Assembly: GCF_000725545.1 (NCBI RefSeq)
Contig: NZ_JNZP01000004.1
Span: forward strand, 124,001-188,000
DNA length: 64,000 nucleotides
Source: Streptomyces exfoliatus
Lineage (GTDB): Bacteria > Actinomycetota > Actinomycetes > Streptomycetales > Streptomycetaceae
Direction of reading: 5' to 3'
Positions 61,727 through 64,000 of this stretch are shown in pieces. A program made the position numbers and the translations under genes. Positions within the stretch are counted from its first letter, which is position 1; each line of letters starts with the position of its first letter. Below the pieces are notes generated by a model that saw only the letters and a list, made by a program, of their open reading frames with translations, had not been told where the DNA came from and did no database searches.

Positions 61727-63172
61727 ATGAACACGCAACCGACCCTGACGAAGGACGGCGAGGAGACCGGTACCCCCGGGACGTCGCACTCCTCCGACGG
61801 CCTCAAGGCCGGACTCAAGAACCGTCACCTGTCGATGATCGCCATCGGCGGTGTCATCGGTGCCGGCCTCTTCGTCGGCTCCGGCTCCGGCATCGCCGCG
61901 GCCGGCCCCGCGATCCTGCTCTCGTACGCGCTCGTCGGCACCATGGTCGTCTTCGTGATGCGGATGCTCGGCGAGATGGCCGCCGCCAGGCCCTCCTCCG
62001 GCTCCTTCTCCGCCTACGCCGACCAGGCCCTCGGCCGCTGGGCCGGTTTCAGCATCGGCTGGCTCTACTGGTTCTTCTGGGTCGTCGTCCTCGCCGTCGA
62101 GGCGACCGCAGGCGCGGTCATCCTGGAGAGCTGGGTCCCGGCCGTCCCGCAGTGGGCCTGGGCCCTCATCGTGATGGTGGTGCTCACCGCGACCAACCTC
62201 GGCTCCGTGGCCTCGTACGGCGAGTTCGAGTTCTGGTTCGCCGGCATCAAGGTCGTCGCCATCGCCGCCTTCGTCGGCATCGGACTGCTCGCGGTCTTCG
62301 GCGTGCTGCCCGGCTCGGACAACCCGGGCGCCGGGTTCGCCCACCTCACCGACTCCGGGGGCTTCTTCCCGATGGGTGCGGGAGCGATCCTCACCGGCGT
62401 CCTGATGGTCGTCTTCTCCTTCATGGGCAGTGAGATCGTCACCCTCGCCGCCGGCGAGTCCGAGGACCCGCAGAAGGCGGTCACCAAGGCCACCAACAGC
62501 GTGATCTGGCGCATCGGCGTCTTCTACCTGGGCTCGATCTTCGTCGTCCTCACCCTGCTGCCGTGGAACGACAAGTCGATCGTCGACAAGGGCTCGTACG
62601 TCGCCGCCCTCGACTCCATCGGCATCGCGCACGCCGGCCAGGTCATGAACGTGATCGTCCTGACGGCCGTCCTGTCCTGCCTGAACTCGGGCCTCTACAC
62701 CGCCTCGCGCATGGCCTTCTCGCTCGGCCGGCGCGGTGACGCCCCGAAGGCCTTCGCCAAGGTCAACAAGCGGGGCGTGCCGACGGCGGCGATCCTCGGC
62801 TCGGTCGTCTTCGGCTTCGTCGCGGTCTTCTTCAACTACAAGTGGCCGGACACCGTCTTCGCCTTCCTGCTGAACTCCTCCGGCGCGGTGGCGCTCTTCG
62901 TCTGGCTGGTCATCTGCGTGACCCAGCTGCGGATGCGCGGCATCATCCTGCGCGAGACGCCCGAGAAGCTGGTCGTGCGGATGTGGCTCTTCCCGTACCT
63001 GACCTGGGCGACGATCGCCATGATCGTCTTCGTCCTCGGCTACATGCTGTACGACGGCGGCAGCGCCCGCGAGCAGGTCGTGCTCTCGCTCCTGGTGGCC
63101 GCGCTCGTGATCGCGATCGCGCTGGTCAAGGAGCGTGTCGCGAAGTCGGCCCGACGCCGGGACCTCGTGTAG
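61727..63172 (+). CDS. amino-acid permease (APC family, GabP-like)
   Basis: 481 residues, 12 membrane helices. The first helix carries MIAIGGVIGAGLFVGSGSGI, then LGEMAAARPSSGSFSAYAD; FSFMGSEIVTLAAGESEDP is the APC signature helix. Proton-coupled uptake of an amino acid, perhaps GABA or a related compound; specificity cannot be read. GAGGAAG upstream of the ATG. Divergent from rpiB; ends at an intrinsic terminator. Confidence 0.92.
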   Translation: MNTQPTLTKDGEETGTPGTSHSSDGLKAGLKNRHLSMIAIGGVIGAGLFVGSGSGIAAAGPAILLSYALVGTMVVFVMRMLGEMAAARPSSGSFSAYADQALGRWAGFSIGWLYWFFWVVVLAVEATAGAVILESWVPAVPQWAWALIVMVVLTATNLGSVASYGEFEFWFAGIKVVAIAAFVGIGLLAVFGVLPGSDNPGAGFAHLTDSGGFFPMGAGAILTGVLMVVFSFMGSEIVTLAAGESEDPQKAVTKATNSVIWRIGVFYLGSIFVVLTLLPWNDKSIVDKGSYVAALDSIGIAHAGQVMNVIVLTAVLSCLNSGLYTASRMAFSLGRRGDAPKAFAKVNKRGVPTAAILGSVVFGFVAVFFNYKWPDTVFAFLLNSSGAVALFVWLVICVTQLRMRGIILRETPEKLVVRMWLFPYLTWATIAMIVFVLGYMLYDGGSAREQVVLSLLVAALVIAIALVKERVAKSARRRDLV

Positions 63173-63185
63173 CTCCTCGTACGCG

Positions 63186-63226
63186 AAAGGGCCCTGTCGC
63201 TCCTCCGGGAGCGGCAGGGCCCTTTT
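63186..63226 (+). terminator. terminator of the permease gene
   Basis: Inverted repeat (63186-63203 and 63208-63225; AAAGGGCCCTG outer arm) of 18 bp with one mismatch and a 4-nt loop, ending in TTTT; in the convergent spacer, so may serve bioY too. Confidence 0.85.
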
Positions 63227-63240
63227 CCGTGCCGGGGGGC

Positions 63241-63834
63241 TCAGCCCTTGCGGTCGAGGAGCTTCCAGGCGGCCGGGAGGGCGCCCATGGCGAGGGCCGC
63301 CTTGAGGGCGTCGCCGATGAGGAACGGGGTGAGGCCGGCGGCGACGGCCTGGCCGAGGGTCATGCCGGTGGCGAGCGCCAGGTACGGCACGCCGACGGCG
63401 TAGATGATCGCCGAGCCGAGGACCATCGCGCCGGCCGTGCGGAGCACGGAGCGGTCGGCGCCGCGGCGGGCGAGGGCGCCGACGACGGTCGAGGCGAGGA
63501 GCATGCCGAGGATGTAGCCGAAGGACGGCATCCCGTAGCCGGAGGTGGCCTGCGCGAACCACGGCACGCCCGCCATGCCGGCCACCGCGTACAGGGCCAG
63601 GGCGAGGAAGCCGCGGCGGGCGCCGAGCGCGGTGCCGACGAGCAGGGCGGCGAAGGTCTGGCCGGAGACCGGGACCGGGGAGCCGGGGACCGGGACGGAG
63701 AGCTGCGCGGCGAGGCCGGTGAGGGCGGCGCCTCCGACGACGAGGGCGATCTCGCGGGTGCGGCTCGCCGGGAGCAGGTCGGCGAGGACGGTGCCCGCAC
63801 GGAGGGTACGGGCGGGGGCGGCGGCGGTGCTCAT
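63241..63834 (-). CDS. bioY: biotin transporter BioY
   Basis: 197 residues, six membrane helices: VSGQTFAALLVGTALGARRG, SFGYILGMLLAS and the C-terminal LIGDALKAALA are BioY signatures. S component of an ECF transporter or stand-alone biotin importer; no bioM/bioN in the window. ATG with GCGGAG upstream. A nested inverted repeat lies about 40-70 nt upstream and may be an operator. Confidence 0.93.
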   Translation of the reverse strand: MSTAAAPARTLRAGTVLADLLPASRTREIALVVGGAALTGLAAQLSVPVPGSPVPVSGQTFAALLVGTALGARRGFLALALYAVAGMAGVPWFAQATSGYGMPSFGYILGMLLASTVVGALARRGADRSVLRTAGAMVLGSAIIYAVGVPYLALATGMTLGQAVAAGLTPFLIGDALKAALAMGALPAAWKLLDRKG

Positions 63835-63870
63835 CGGTACTCCGCGAGGGTGAGGGTGAGGGGGACGGAT

Positions 63871-63907
63871 TGACGGTATGCCAGGAGTGAACGCTCGATC
63901 ACCGTCA
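63871..63907 (-). promoter_or_regulatory. inverted-repeat region upstream of bioY
   Basis: TGACGGT (63871-63877) pairs with ACCGTCA (63901-63907), and inside them lies GTGA-ACG-CTCGA-TCAC. Position suggests a repressor site for biotin control; the regulator is not in the window. Confidence 0.4.
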
Positions 63908-64000
63908 GCCGCCGACAAAGCGGGAGCCAGCCGCTTCATCGGGTTCCGACAAAGGACGGATTCCATGCCGGATTCCGCGCTTCCCGCCACGTGACCCTTG

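Overview
ORGANISM. The very high G+C content, strong G/C bias at third codon positions, frequent GTG starts and the gene order point to a Streptomyces chromosome, in its conserved core. From memory, the order matches the S. coelicolor stretch from leuS (about SCO2571) to just beyond tig (about SCO2620). These locus numbers are recollection used for orientation, not a search result. I see no transposase, integrase, phage gene or CRISPR array. LAYOUT. (1) 1-5.9 kb: the 5' part of leuS with a Leu-codon attenuator, then two identical tRNA-Ala genes flanking a GT87-type membrane glycosyltransferase, a zinc-ribbon protein and a divergent MFS exporter/XRE regulator pair. (2) 5.9-16.2 kb: histidine phosphatase, rsfS, an LCP-like protein (probable PdtA), nadD, a small membrane protein, an M48 protease, two related membrane proteins (SCO2583/SCO2584-like), proA, a 113-aa protein and proB. 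(3) 16.3-26.6 kb: a seven-gene envelope-glycan island (GtrA, GT2, polytopic membrane protein, galE, GT4, a GT2/CDP-glycerol glycerophosphotransferase fusion, GT2) between proB and obg. (4) 26.7-36.9 kb: obg, rpmA, rplU, a long RNase E/G with repeat-rich arms, and two radical-SAM-associated genes with a Trp-rich 27-residue-repeat protein between them. (5) 37-44.7 kb: a CYTH-CHAD protein, then rodA, PBP2, mreD, mreC and mreB, the spore-wall morphogenesis operon. (6) 44.9-57 kb: ndk, a DUF4233 protein, folC, an orphan histidine kinase, valS, a Pro/Gln/Tyr-tailed membrane protein, clpX, clpP2, clpP1 and tig. (7) 57-64 kb: tRNA-Pro, tRNA-Gly, a small membrane protein, a SpoIIE-type phosphatase, an Eis-like acetyltransferase, an Fpg/Nei glycosylase, rpiB, an amino-acid permease and bioY. 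HOW IT FITS TOGETHER. Most of the window is housekeeping: tRNA charging, ribosome and GTPase functions, proteostasis, NAD, folate and proline synthesis. Interleaved with it is a large share of the machinery for cell-envelope and spore-wall building: MreBCD/PBP2/RodA, the LCP protein, the two SCO2583/2584-like proteins, and teichoic-acid or glycan synthesis. MOST NOTEWORTHY SIGNALS. A complete leuS attenuator with a 12-codon Leu leader peptide. A recurring TAnnnT-N6-start arrangement, which predicts leaderless mRNAs for many genes here. The Trp-rich repeat protein lodged between the radical SAM partners. Two genes whose only plausible starts appear to be CTG. A ClgR-type box upstream of clpP1. 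I did not find a wholly unknown multi-gene defence or mobile system.
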